This document shows, one piece after another, positions 27,501 to 35,725 of a stretch of 64,000 bases of DNA. The notes below the pieces were generated by a model, which saw only the letters and a program-made list of their open reading frames with translations, made no database searches and had not been told where the DNA came from. The DNA is from Pedobacter roseus (GTDB lineage: Bacteria; Bacteroidota; Bacteroidia; Sphingobacteriales; Sphingobacteriaceae). The translations under genes and the position numbers were made by a program. The stretch covers positions 4,030,001 to 4,094,000 of the forward strand of contig NZ_CP060723.1 in assembly GCF_014395225.1 (NCBI RefSeq). Reading direction: 5' to 3'. Positions within the stretch are counted from its first letter, which is position 1. Each line of letters begins with the position of its first letter.

Positions 27501-29255
27501 ATGGCTAAACATTTATTCAAAATATTTTTAATTACAGCCCTTTTTTGTGGTAGTTATGCTGTTTATGCGCAGCAAAAAACCTATTGCAACCCCATCAATA
27601 TAGATTATGGTTATACGCCTTTCGAATCTTTTACCGAATGGGGTAAACACCGTGCCACAGCCGATCCGGTAATTGTAAATTATAAAGGTGATTTTTACCT
27701 TTTCAGCACCAACCAATGGGGTTACTGGCACAGTGCCGATATGCTGAACTGGAAGTTCCACGAAAAGAAATTTCTTCGTCCCTGGAATAAAACCAAAGAT
27801 GAACTTTGTGCACCTGGAGTAGGCATCGTTGGCGATACCATGGTGGTTTTCGGGAGTACCTATACTAAAAACTTCACTTTGTGGGGAAGTACCGATCCTA
27901 AAGGCAACAAATGGTTTCCATTGGTCGATTCTTTAGAAATTGGTGGCTGGGATCCTGCATTTTTTACTGATGACGATGGCAAGTTTTACATGTACAATGG
28001 AAGCAGCAACAATTACCCGATGTATGGCGTAGAATTAGACCGCAAAACTTTTCAGCCAAAAGGTACCCGTATGCCAATGTACCTGCTCCAAAGCTGGAGA
28101 TATGGCTGGCAGCGTTTTGGCGAATATATGGACGATACTTTCCTCGATCCTTTTGCAGAAGGTGCCTGGATGACCAAACACAATGGCAAATATTATTTCC
28201 AGTATGGCGCACCGGGAACTGAATTTAGTGGTTATTCCGACGGCGTGGTAGTTGGTACCAAACCTTTGTTCTATGATACGCCTACAACTCCGCAGTCTGA
28301 TCCTTTGAGTTATAAAGGCGGTGGATTTTCACGGGGTGCAGGTCATGGTGCAACCTTTCAGGATAACAGCAAAAATTACTGGCATGTTTCTACCAGCATT
28401 ATCTGCGTAAAAAATACATGGGAACGTAGAATTGGTATCTGGCAAACTGGTTTCGATAAAGACGATGTCATGTGGACCAATACCGCCTTTGGCGATTATC
28501 CGCTTTATTTACCATCCGAAAGAAAAGAAGGTGGGCCTGCCGGACCAGGCTGGATGCTTATTAATTATAAAAAACCGGTAACCGTTTCCTCTACTTTAGG
28601 AAGCTTTAATGCCAATAATGCCGTTGATGAAAGTATTAAAACCTATTGGAGCGCAAAAACAGCTAATAATGGTGAATGGATCCAGACTGATCTGGGTAGC
28701 CTTGCAACCGTTAATGCCATACAGCTCAACTATGCTGATCAGGATGCTGAATTCTTAGGAAAACAGACGGGAATTTACCACCAATATAAAATCCTTTCCT
28801 CAACAGATGGGAAAAAATGGACTACTCTGATTGATAAAAGCCAAAACAAAACGGATGTTCCGCACGATTACATCGAACTCCAAAAACCAATAAAAACAAG
28901 GTTCATTAAATTGGTGAATATTCACATGCCTACCGGAAAATTCGCCATTAGTGGTCTACGCGTATTCGGGAACGGAAATGGAGAAAAACCAACAAAAGTG
29001 AAAAACCTGATCGTATTAAGGACAGAAAAAGATAAACGCAGCGCCTACATCAAATGGGAACCTGTTGATAATGCTTTTGCGTATAATCTTTATTACGGTA
29101 CAGCACCCGACAAGCTGTATAACTGCATCATGATCCACGATTTTAATGAATATTGGTTTAAAGCAATGGACAGTCAAAAGGCCTATTATTTTTCTATCGA
29201 GGCGATAAATGAGAACGGCGTATCGGTAAAAACCGAAGTGAAGAAGGTAGATTAA
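27501..29255 (+). CDS. GH43-like five-bladed propeller glycosidase with CBM32 and fibronectin type III domains
   Basis: The 584-residue secreted protein (signal 1-24, YAQQ) has an N-terminal five-bladed propeller (about 30-350). GH43-type acidic residues sit in TADPVIVNYKGDFYLF (Asp55 as likely base), GGWDPAFFTDDDGKFYMYNG (second Asp) and FAEGAWMTKHNGKYYFQYGA (Glu as likely acid). It is followed by a discoidin/CBM32 domain (about 360-490: NAVDESIKTYWSAKTANNGE, KTRFIKLVNIHMPTG) and an FN3 domain (about 497-584). The subfamily and sugar specificity cannot be told by eye. A GH43 in a beta-glucan locus is unexpected and may reflect branch removal. Confidence 0.78.
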   Translation: MAKHLFKIFLITALFCGSYAVYAQQKTYCNPINIDYGYTPFESFTEWGKHRATADPVIVNYKGDFYLFSTNQWGYWHSADMLNWKFHEKKFLRPWNKTKDELCAPGVGIVGDTMVVFGSTYTKNFTLWGSTDPKGNKWFPLVDSLEIGGWDPAFFTDDDGKFYMYNGSSNNYPMYGVELDRKTFQPKGTRMPMYLLQSWRYGWQRFGEYMDDTFLDPFAEGAWMTKHNGKYYFQYGAPGTEFSGYSDGVVVGTKPLFYDTPTTPQSDPLSYKGGGFSRGAGHGATFQDNSKNYWHVSTSIICVKNTWERRIGIWQTGFDKDDVMWTNTAFGDYPLYLPSERKEGGPAGPGWMLINYKKPVTVSSTLGSFNANNAVDESIKTYWSAKTANNGEWIQTDLGSLATVNAIQLNYADQDAEFLGKQTGIYHQYKILSSTDGKKWTTLIDKSQNKTDVPHDYIELQKPIKTRFIKLVNIHMPTGKFAISGLRVFGNGNGEKPTKVKNLIVLRTEKDKRSAYIKWEPVDNAFAYNLYYGTAPDKLYNCIMIHDFNEYWFKAMDSQKAYYFSIEAINENGVSVKTEVKKVD

Positions 29256-29353
29256 TATAAGCGCTCATGCTCATTTGTAATGAGTGTGAAAATAACCAAT
29301 CGTTTTTAACGATTACCACAAAACTGATTAATAAAGAATAAAACACATATATA

Positions 29354-31651
29354 ATGAAGAGAGCGAATATCCTGGTTGTTTTTTTAACACTGCTTGTACT
29401 GAACGGATCAGCACAAACCAAAAAACCTCTTTCGACAGAAGAGGCAAAGATGAATACTTTCATCAGCAACCTGATGGCGAAAATGACCGTTGACGAAAAA
29501 ATTGGTCAGCTGAACCTGCCAAGTTCTGGTGATATTACCACCGGACAGGCCAATAGCAGCGACATTTCTAAAAAAATAAAAGAAGGACAGGTTGGTGGTT
29601 TATTCAACATCAAAGGTGTAGATAAGATTAAAGCCGTTCAAAAAATCGCGGTAGAAAACAGCCGTATGAAAATTCCTTTACTTTTCGGAATGGACGTGAT
29701 CCACGGTTACAATACGGTATTCCCGATTCCTTTGGGCGTAAGCTGTATCTGGGATATGGCAACCGTACAAAAATCAGCGAGGATTGCGGCAATTGAAGCA
29801 AGTGCCAGTGGCATCAACTGGACCTTCTCTCCTATGGTAGATATTTCAAGAGATCCACGTTGGGGCCGCATTTCCGAAGGAAGTGGTGAAGATGCTTATT
29901 TAGGCTCGCAGATTGCAGCCGCTATGGTAAGAGGGTATCAAGGTAAACTTCAGGCCAATAACGAAATTTTAGCCTGTGTAAAACACTATGCCTTATATGG
30001 CGCAGCAGAAGCCGGTAGAGATTACAATACCACCGATATGAGTAAAGTGCGTATGTACAACGAATATTTCCCACCTTACAAAGCAGCTGTTGATGCCGGA
30101 GCGGCCAGCATAATGGCTTCTTTTAACGAAGTTGATGGCATTCCTGCAACCGGAAGCAAATGGTTAATGACTGATGTTTTACGTAATCAATGGGGCTTTA
30201 AAGGTTTTGTAGTAACCGATTACACGGGTATCCCTGAAATGATTGCACATGGCATGGGCGATTTACAAACTGTTTCTGCATTGGCACTAAATGCAGGAGT
30301 TGATATGGATATGGTTGGTGAAGGCTTTTTAGGAACCTTAAAAAAATCTTTAGCTGAGAAAAAAGTAGGTATCGCGCAAATAGACAGGGCTTGTAGATTA
30401 GTACTTCAGGCCAAATACAAACTGGGCTTATTTACCGATCCTTATAAATTCTGCAACGCTGAAAGAGCACAAAAAGAGGTTTTCAGTCCGGCTAACCGCC
30501 AGGTGGCACGCGAAGTTGCAGGCGAAAGCTTTGTATTGTTAAAAAACAACAACAATTTACTTCCGCTTAAAAAATCAGGAACTATTGGTTTAATCGGTCC
30601 ATTGGCCGATAATACCGCGAATATGTACGGTACCTGGAGTGTTGCAGCTCTTTTCGATCAATCGGTAACCGTGCTTCAAGGTTTAAAAAATGCTTTAGGT
30701 AACAATGCCAAAGTATTAACGGCCCGTGGTGCCAACTTCCTGGCCGATTCTACCATGGAACACCGTTATGTAAACATCCACAACCCTACTTATAAACGCG
30801 ATCCACGTACAGAAGCTGAAATGATCAAAGAAGCTTTAGAAGTAGCGAAAAAATCGGATGTAATTGTGGCTACTATTGGCGAAGGGTCTGAATTTACCGG
30901 CGAAAGCAGTAGTGTAACCGATATCCAGATTCCTGAAACACAGAAAAACTTATTAAAGGCATTGGCTAAAACAGGTAAACCAGTTGTATTGGTATTATTT
31001 ACAGGCCGTCCGCTGGCATTAAACTGGGAGCAGGAAAATATCCCGGCCATTTTAAATGTTTGGTTCCCGGGCAGCGAAGCAGGAAGTGCAATTGCCGATG
31101 TACTTTTTGGCGATGTTAACCCGTCAGGTAAATTGAGTACCACTTTTCCTCAAAATGTTGGTCAGGTACCATTATATTATGCACATAAAAATACCGGTCG
31201 CCCATTGGCAGAAGGTAAATGGTTCGAAAAATTCCGTTCCAATTATCTAGATGTAAGCAACGATCCGCTATACCCATTTGGATTCGGCTTAAGTTATACC
31301 ACTTTTAACTATGGTGATATTAAATTAAGTTCAAATACCTTAACCAAAGGAAAATCGATCACCGCATCGGTTACTTTAAACAATACAGGTAAGTACGATG
31401 GTAAAGAGGTGGTTCAGTTATACATCCAGGATCTTGTAGGTAGTATTACCCGTCCGGTTAAAGAATTAAAAGGTTTCCAAAAGGTGAATTTAAAGGCCGG
31501 AGAAAGTAAAACAATCACTTTTAACATTTCGGAGAACGACCTTAAATTTTACAATTCTGATCTAAAATTCGTGGCAGAACCAGGTGATTTTAAAGTATTT
31601 ATTGGTACCAACTCACGTGATGTAAAAGAAGCATCTTTTACACTGAAATAA
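29354..31651 (+). CDS. bglX: GH3 beta-glucosidase (BglX type)
   Basis: The 765-residue secreted enzyme (signal 1-21) hydrolyses terminal beta-glucosyl residues. Domains in order are the GH3 N-terminal TIM barrel (about 40-370), with DEKIGQLNLPSSGD, PLLFGMDVIHGY, VKHYALYGAAEAGRDY and the nucleophile Asp289 in GFVVTDYTGIP, then the GH3 C domain (about 395-620, IGEGSEFTGESSS carrying the likely acid/base glutamate), and a C-terminal FN3-like domain (about 670-757). In Bacteroides a related GH3 in a beta-1,2-glucan locus acts on sophoro-oligosaccharides. Whether this one does is inference. It is preceded by 98 bases without terminator, so it is probably in the same operon. Confidence 0.9.
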   Translation: MKRANILVVFLTLLVLNGSAQTKKPLSTEEAKMNTFISNLMAKMTVDEKIGQLNLPSSGDITTGQANSSDISKKIKEGQVGGLFNIKGVDKIKAVQKIAVENSRMKIPLLFGMDVIHGYNTVFPIPLGVSCIWDMATVQKSARIAAIEASASGINWTFSPMVDISRDPRWGRISEGSGEDAYLGSQIAAAMVRGYQGKLQANNEILACVKHYALYGAAEAGRDYNTTDMSKVRMYNEYFPPYKAAVDAGAASIMASFNEVDGIPATGSKWLMTDVLRNQWGFKGFVVTDYTGIPEMIAHGMGDLQTVSALALNAGVDMDMVGEGFLGTLKKSLAEKKVGIAQIDRACRLVLQAKYKLGLFTDPYKFCNAERAQKEVFSPANRQVAREVAGESFVLLKNNNNLLPLKKSGTIGLIGPLADNTANMYGTWSVAALFDQSVTVLQGLKNALGNNAKVLTARGANFLADSTMEHRYVNIHNPTYKRDPRTEAEMIKEALEVAKKSDVIVATIGEGSEFTGESSSVTDIQIPETQKNLLKALAKTGKPVVLVLFTGRPLALNWEQENIPAILNVWFPGSEAGSAIADVLFGDVNPSGKLSTTFPQNVGQVPLYYAHKNTGRPLAEGKWFEKFRSNYLDVSNDPLYPFGFGLSYTTFNYGDIKLSSNTLTKGKSITASVTLNNTGKYDGKEVVQLYIQDLVGSITRPVKELKGFQKVNLKAGESKTITFNISENDLKFYNSDLKFVAEPGDFKVFIGTNSRDVKEASFTLK

Positions 31652-31718
31652 AGACAATTAGGTTTGGTTATAAACCCTGTGCTATTGTAAAGTAGCCAGG
31701 GTTTTCTATTTTTGTTAG

Positions 31719-32501
31719 ATGAAAAAGATTTTATTTACAATCTGCACTCTTTTTTCGGTACTCTTTTTAAACGCTCAGGATTTTAAAAAATACGACAGGG
31801 GAAGCTATATCAAAGGAAAGGATTCTATCTACTACAGGATACTTTTCCCGGAGAATTTTAATCCCGACCAAAAATATCCGATCGTTTTCTTTTTACATGG
31901 AAGTGGAGAAAGAGGTAACGATAATGCCAGTCAACTGGTGCATGGCGGGAAATTATTTCTAAAGAGTGATGTACGCAAAAATTTCCCTGCAATTGTGGTT
32001 TTCCCTCAATGTCCGCAGAATGATTTTTGGGCCAATGCCAATTTTGAGAAAGATGCCAAAGGCAAAAGAAGAATCAGTTTTGTAGAAGGTGGCAAACCGA
32101 CCAAAGTGATGCATGCACTGCAAGGAATGGTTAAAAACTTTCTTAAAAAACCTTATGTAGATAAAAAACAGGTTTATATTGGCGGCTTATCAATGGGTGC
32201 AATGGGTACTTACGAACTGTTAAGAAGAGAACGTCGTAAATTTGCCGCTGCTATCGCCATCTGCGGTGGAGACAACACTAACAATATTAAAAAATACCAG
32301 AAAATTCCGCTATGGATCTTTCACGGTGCAAAGGATGACATTGTTGATCCGGCATTCTCAATTGCAATTGCTGAACGTTTAAAAACGGTTGGTGATGAAG
32401 TAAAGTTTACCCTTTATCCAAATGCAAACCACAACAGCTGGGACAGTGCATTTGCAGAGCCAGAATTATTGAGTTGGTTGTTTTCGCATAAGAGGCAATA
32501 G
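31719..32501 (+). CDS. Secreted alpha/beta-hydrolase (esterase/prolyl-oligopeptidase-like)
   Basis: The 260-residue protein has a signal peptide (1-19, LNAQ). The oxyanion segment is FFLHGSGERGNDN (about 55-67), the nucleophile Ser158 lies in GGLSMGAMG, the acid is likely the Asp of GAKDDIVDP (about 203-211), and the His is in NANHNSWD (about 234-241). This group is often annotated as phospholipase/carboxylesterase or LpqC/feruloyl-esterase-like. As the last gene of the glycan locus it probably removes ester groups from the substrate. The actual ester is unknown. Confidence 0.82.
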   Translation: MKKILFTICTLFSVLFLNAQDFKKYDRGSYIKGKDSIYYRILFPENFNPDQKYPIVFFLHGSGERGNDNASQLVHGGKLFLKSDVRKNFPAIVVFPQCPQNDFWANANFEKDAKGKRRISFVEGGKPTKVMHALQGMVKNFLKKPYVDKKQVYIGGLSMGAMGTYELLRRERRKFAAAIAICGGDNTNNIKKYQKIPLWIFHGAKDDIVDPAFSIAIAERLKTVGDEVKFTLYPNANHNSWDSAFAEPELLSWLFSHKRQ

Positions 32502-32551
32502 ATTGGTAGAATAGCTCAGCGGTGAAATTACCTAAGTATCACAACTCCATG

Positions 32552-32665
32552 TTAAATAAACCTGATAAAGCGTAAAGCCCGGATCCCGATTCTTCATCGG
32601 GAGAGGACTTGAAGCGATAGCAGGACTGCTGTAACCGAAAAGCGTCACACCATTGTTTTCCAAAA
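32552..32665. repeat. Dispersed structured element, family A/B, copy 1
   Basis: About 110 bases with the order TTAAATAAACCTGA, AGCCCGGA, the hairpin TCCCGATTCTTCATCGGGA (32584-32602), GAAGCGATAGCAGGACT, GTAACCGAAAAGCG and TTTTCCAAAA. The same series, with the hairpin 19-mer identical, occurs at 52586-52688. No ORF is present. Confidence 0.75.
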
Positions 32666-32747
32666 TAATATTGACCACCTAAGCCACCTCAGGGTATCTA
32701 AGTGATACGATTAAGTTGTATTATCTTTAGATTAAATAGAATAGTCC

Positions 32748-32807
32748 GTCATACTGAACTTGTTTCAGTATCTATCCGGAAAGACCCTGAAATAAATTCA
32801 GGGTGAC
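32748..32807. repeat. Palindromic dispersed element, family D (GTCATACTGAAC...GGGTGAC)
   Basis: Starts GTCATACTGAACTTGTTTCA and ends CTGAAATAAATTCAGGGTGAC. It holds two internal hairpins (ACTGAACTTGTTTCAGT and CCCTGAAATAAATTCAGGG) and the same outer GTCA...TGAC ends seen in family C. Confidence 0.65.
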
Positions 32808-32820
32808 GATCGGATGTAAA

Positions 32821-32854
32821 AAAAAGGTCCCGATGTTAGCACCGGGACCTTTTC
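32821..32854 (-). terminator. Bidirectional terminator between the glycan locus and yebC
   Basis: An 11-bp stem (AAAAGGTCCCG / CGGGACCTTTT, 10-nt loop) with T-rich flanks on both strands. It lies 20 bases after the yebC stop codon and also faces transcripts leaving the glycan locus. Confidence 0.8.
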
Positions 32855-32873
32855 TATAAATATCTGCTTACTC

Positions 32874-33602
32874 TTATTCAGCCATATTGTGATAAACGGC
32901 CTGCACATCATCATCTTCTTCCAGCTTATCAATCAGTTTAAGTACATCTGCAGCTTGCTCTTCTGTAACCTCGTGATGAGATAAAGCAATTCGCTCCAAT
33001 TTCGAGCTTTTTAATTCAATGCCTTTTTCTTCCAAGGCTTTTTGCAATGAACCAAAGTTTTCGAAAGCACCTTGTGCAACGGCAATATCGTTTCCTTCTT
33101 CATCAGCCTCTACGTAAAGTTCCTCTAAACCAGCATCAATCAGTTCGAACTCTAATTCTTCCAGATCTAAACCTTCAGCAGGTACAAAACGGAAAATAGA
33201 TTTGCGGTTAAAAACGAAGTCCAAAGAACCTGTTTTACCTAAAGAACCATCAGTTTTGTTAAAATAGCTACGAACATTGGCAACGGTACGGTTGGTATTA
33301 TCAGTAGCGGTTTCAATTAAAACTGCAACACCATGAGGCGCATAACCTTCGTATACAATCTCCTCGTAATTGGCCATCGATTTATCAGAAGCACGTTTAA
33401 TAGCCGCCTCTACCCTATCTTTTGGCATGTTTACCGCCTTCGCATTCTGCATCGCCGTACGTAAACGCGAGTTGGTTTCCGGATGAGGTCCGGATTCCTT
33501 TACTGCCATTACGATATCTTTACCGATACGCGTAAACTGAACCGCCATTTTGGCCCAACGCTTAAATTTTCTCTCTTTTCTAAATTCGAATGCTCTTCCC
33601 AT
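32874..33602 (-). CDS. yebC: YebC/PmpR-family protein (transcription or translation factor)
   Basis: The 242-residue protein matches the three-domain YebC fold: MGRAFEFRKERKFKRWAKMA start, TRIGKDIVMAVKESGPHPE (25-43), NMPKDRVEAAIKRAS (about 57-71), YEGYAPHGVAVLIETATDN (about 84-102) and KTGSLDFVF. Family members have been described both as DNA-binding regulators and as helpers of translation through difficult sequences. Sequence alone does not decide. It is followed by a terminator and preceded by tract 6. Confidence 0.93.
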   Translation of the reverse strand: MGRAFEFRKERKFKRWAKMAVQFTRIGKDIVMAVKESGPHPETNSRLRTAMQNAKAVNMPKDRVEAAIKRASDKSMANYEEIVYEGYAPHGVAVLIETATDNTNRTVANVRSYFNKTDGSLGKTGSLDFVFNRKSIFRFVPAEGLDLEELEFELIDAGLEELYVEADEEGNDIAVAQGAFENFGSLQKALEEKGIELKSSKLERIALSHHEVTEEQAADVLKLIDKLEEDDDVQAVYHNMAE

Positions 33603-33603
33603 T

Positions 33604-33670
33604 TTTGTTAGTATTGAGATATTAGTTATGAGATATGAGACCTTAGGCCTTCAACCTTCCAACCCTCTAC
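33604..33670. repeat. Low-complexity tract 6 (GAGATATTAG words)
   Basis: Contains TGAGATATTAGTTATGAGA, ATATGAGACC and then CCTTCAACCTTCCAACCC, another word vocabulary of the same style, in the gap between yebC and tdh. Confidence 0.5.
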
Positions 33671-33675
33671 CTTTA

Positions 33676-34620
33676 TTATTTCTTTAAATTATTTAACATA
33701 TCAATTGTCAGTTTCGATAAATCGAACTCTGGTTTCCATCCCCAATCTTTTGCAGCATAACTGTCGTCGATAGAACGTGGCCAGCTGTTTGCGATCTGCT
33801 GACGGGGATCATTAGCCGCGTAAGATAAGGTAAAATCCGGAATATGTTTTCTGATTTCCGCTGCCAATATCTCAGGCGTAAAACTTACCCCTCCAAAATT
33901 GTAACTGCTACGTACCGAAATCTGATCAGCCGGTGCATCCATTAATTCGATGGTTCCGCGGATCGCATCATCCATATACATCATTGGCAATTCCGTTTCT
34001 GCATTTAAGAAGCTTTGGTAGCTTCCTTTTTTTAAGGCATCGTGAAAAATGTGGATCGCATAATCGGTTGTACCACCACCTGGGGCAGCTTTCCAGCTGA
34101 TTAATCCCGGATAACGGATACTGCGTACATCCAATCCGTATTTTTGGTTGTAATACTCGCACCAACGTTCTCCGGCCAATTTACTGATTCCGTAAACGGT
34201 ATTCGGATCCATTACACAATATTGTGAAGTATTATCTTTTGGCGAATTCGGACCAAATACGGCAATAGAGCTTGGCCAATATACTTTTGCTGTTTTATAT
34301 TCTAATGCTAAATCTAAAACATTCAGCAAACCATTCATATTTAAATCCCATGCTAATTTAGGATTTTGCTCTCCTGTAGCCGATAATAAAGCTGCTAAAA
34401 GGTATACCTGTGTTGGTTTGTACTTATGAAAAATGCCATTGATCATTTCTTTATCCAGCACATTCACAAATTCAAACGGTGCAGAGTTTTTGATGTCGTA
34501 ATCCGGCCTGCGTATATCGCATGCAACTACGTGATCATCACCATATATTTTACGTAACATGGTTACCAACTCGGTACCAATTTGCCCGTTAGAGCCTAAA
34601 ACAACAATTTTTTCTTGCAT
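33676..34620 (-). CDS. tdh: L-threonine 3-dehydrogenase, SDR (GalE-like) type
   Basis: Oxidises L-threonine to 2-amino-3-ketobutyrate with NAD+; Kbl then splits the product. The 314-residue protein has the Rossmann motif GSNGQIG (9-15), the SDR pair Tyr143 and Lys147 (YGISK), and segments characteristic of the Flavobacterium/Cytophaga-type enzyme: PGLISWKAAPGGGTTDYA, LPMMYMDDAIRGTIELMDAP and SWPRSIDDS. An upstream in-frame TTG at 34641 would add seven residues. I prefer ATG 34620, from which the glycine motif starts at the normal distance. The zinc-type Tdh is not involved. kbl lies about 23 kb away. Confidence 0.87.
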   Translation of the reverse strand: MQEKIVVLGSNGQIGTELVTMLRKIYGDDHVVACDIRRPDYDIKNSAPFEFVNVLDKEMINGIFHKYKPTQVYLLAALLSATGEQNPKLAWDLNMNGLLNVLDLALEYKTAKVYWPSSIAVFGPNSPKDNTSQYCVMDPNTVYGISKLAGERWCEYYNQKYGLDVRSIRYPGLISWKAAPGGGTTDYAIHIFHDALKKGSYQSFLNAETELPMMYMDDAIRGTIELMDAPADQISVRSSYNFGGVSFTPEILAAEIRKHIPDFTLSYAANDPRQQIANSWPRSIDDSYAAKDWGWKPEFDLSKLTIDMLNNLKK

Positions 34621-34664
34621 AATTTTTTTGAGATTGAGCAAAGGTAAAAAAATGAGATAAAATG

Positions 34665-35025
34665 AAGAATGGTTAATCGGTTAATTGTATAAATTGGTTA
34701 ATTGAGAATTACTAATTGTTAATTAATAGTTGAATGGCTGAATTGTTAACTGGATTGGGTTAGTCGGTTAATTGTTTAAACTGGTTAATTGTGAATTGCA
34801 GACTGTCAACCGAAATTGGGTTAATTGGTTATTCGTATAAACTGGTTAATTGATTATTCAACTTTCCAATCAAAACATTCCAACTTTCTAACTTTCTAAC
34901 TTTCCAACTTTAAATCATTCTAACCTTCCAACTTTAAAACATTCCAACTTTCTAACCTTACAACATTAAAACATTCCGACTTTCCAACCTTAAAACATTT
35001 CAACTTTAAAACTTTAATTTTATAC
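34665..35025. repeat. Low-complexity tract 7 (largest; GGTTAATTG words then CTTTCCAAC words)
   Basis: About 360 bases without an ORF. The left half repeats GGTTAATTG, GGTTAATCGG and AAACTGGTTAATTG. The right half repeats ACATTCCAACTTTCTAAC, ACTTTCCAAC and AACCTTACAAC with TTAAAACATT spacers. It separates tdh from the divergent sigma-factor gene, whose promoter must lie within the last bases. Confidence 0.75.
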
Positions 35026-35059
35026 ATTTACTATACATACCGAATAACCAAATAAATAG

Positions 35060-35620
35060 ATGACTCCTTTTGAGCCTGACAGATCTGAAGATTTACTTAA
35101 CCGCCTAAAACAGGACGATAAGCAGGCTTACGAAAAAATATATTTTACTTTTAGCAAGGAGCTGCTTTATGCGGCCTACAAAAAAACAGGCGATCGGGTA
35201 ATTGCGGAAGAACTGGTACAGAATATTTTTATCTCCCTTTGGGAAAAACGGCAGGATTTGCAGATTAATAACCTGCAGGCCTATTTATTCGGTGCCCTAA
35301 AATTAAGTGTGATCAACCACATCCGCAGTTTGGTAATGGAAAACAAATACATGGAATACCAAATGCTCACCTATTCCGAAAATCACCAGGATACCGCCAA
35401 CCTGGTCGATCTGCATGATTTATCGTCGATTATAGAAGAAGGAATCAATTCCCTACCCGAAAAAACACAGGAAGTTTTCAGACTGAGTCGCTACCAACAT
35501 CAATCTACCAAAGATATTGCCACTGGCTTAAACATTACCGAAAAAGCGGTAGAGTACCACATTACCCGCTCAATTAAAAGAATAAAAGAATACATTAAAA
35601 ACTTTTACATCTTTTTATAG
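35060..35620 (+). CDS. FecI-like ECF RNA polymerase sigma factor
   Basis: The 186-residue ECF sigma factor has region 2 (about 25-90: YEKIYFTFSKELLYAAYKKT, AEELVQNIFISLWEKR) and region 4 (about 130-182: LPEKTQEVFRLSRYQHQSTK, GLNITEKAVEYHI). It is followed 105 bases later by a FecR anti-sigma gene and then an STN-domain TonB receptor, the standard Bacteroidota cell-surface signalling trio. It is expected to be held by FecR and released when the receptor binds ligand, and then to transcribe the receptor operon (family knowledge). Confidence 0.93.
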   Translation: MTPFEPDRSEDLLNRLKQDDKQAYEKIYFTFSKELLYAAYKKTGDRVIAEELVQNIFISLWEKRQDLQINNLQAYLFGALKLSVINHIRSLVMENKYMEYQMLTYSENHQDTANLVDLHDLSSIIEEGINSLPEKTQEVFRLSRYQHQSTKDIATGLNITEKAVEYHITRSIKRIKEYIKNFYIFL

Positions 35621-35725
35621 CTGAATATCAGTTAATTACAAATTATTTCCATTTTTTTCATGCCTTCCTTTAGGGGTTCACCCTTATTATGTTACTGGTA
35701 TATATAAAGCCAAATATTCTTTCTT

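Noticed and set aside
32502-32545. tRNA-like start (GGTAGAATAGCTCAGCGGTGA)
   Set aside because: No anticodon arm, T-arm consensus or acceptor pairing follows; it is part of the repeat-rich gap.
34665-35025. CRISPR-like array in the repeat-rich gap
   Set aside because: The words are short and irregular, spacing is not constant and there are no unique spacers or cas genes.
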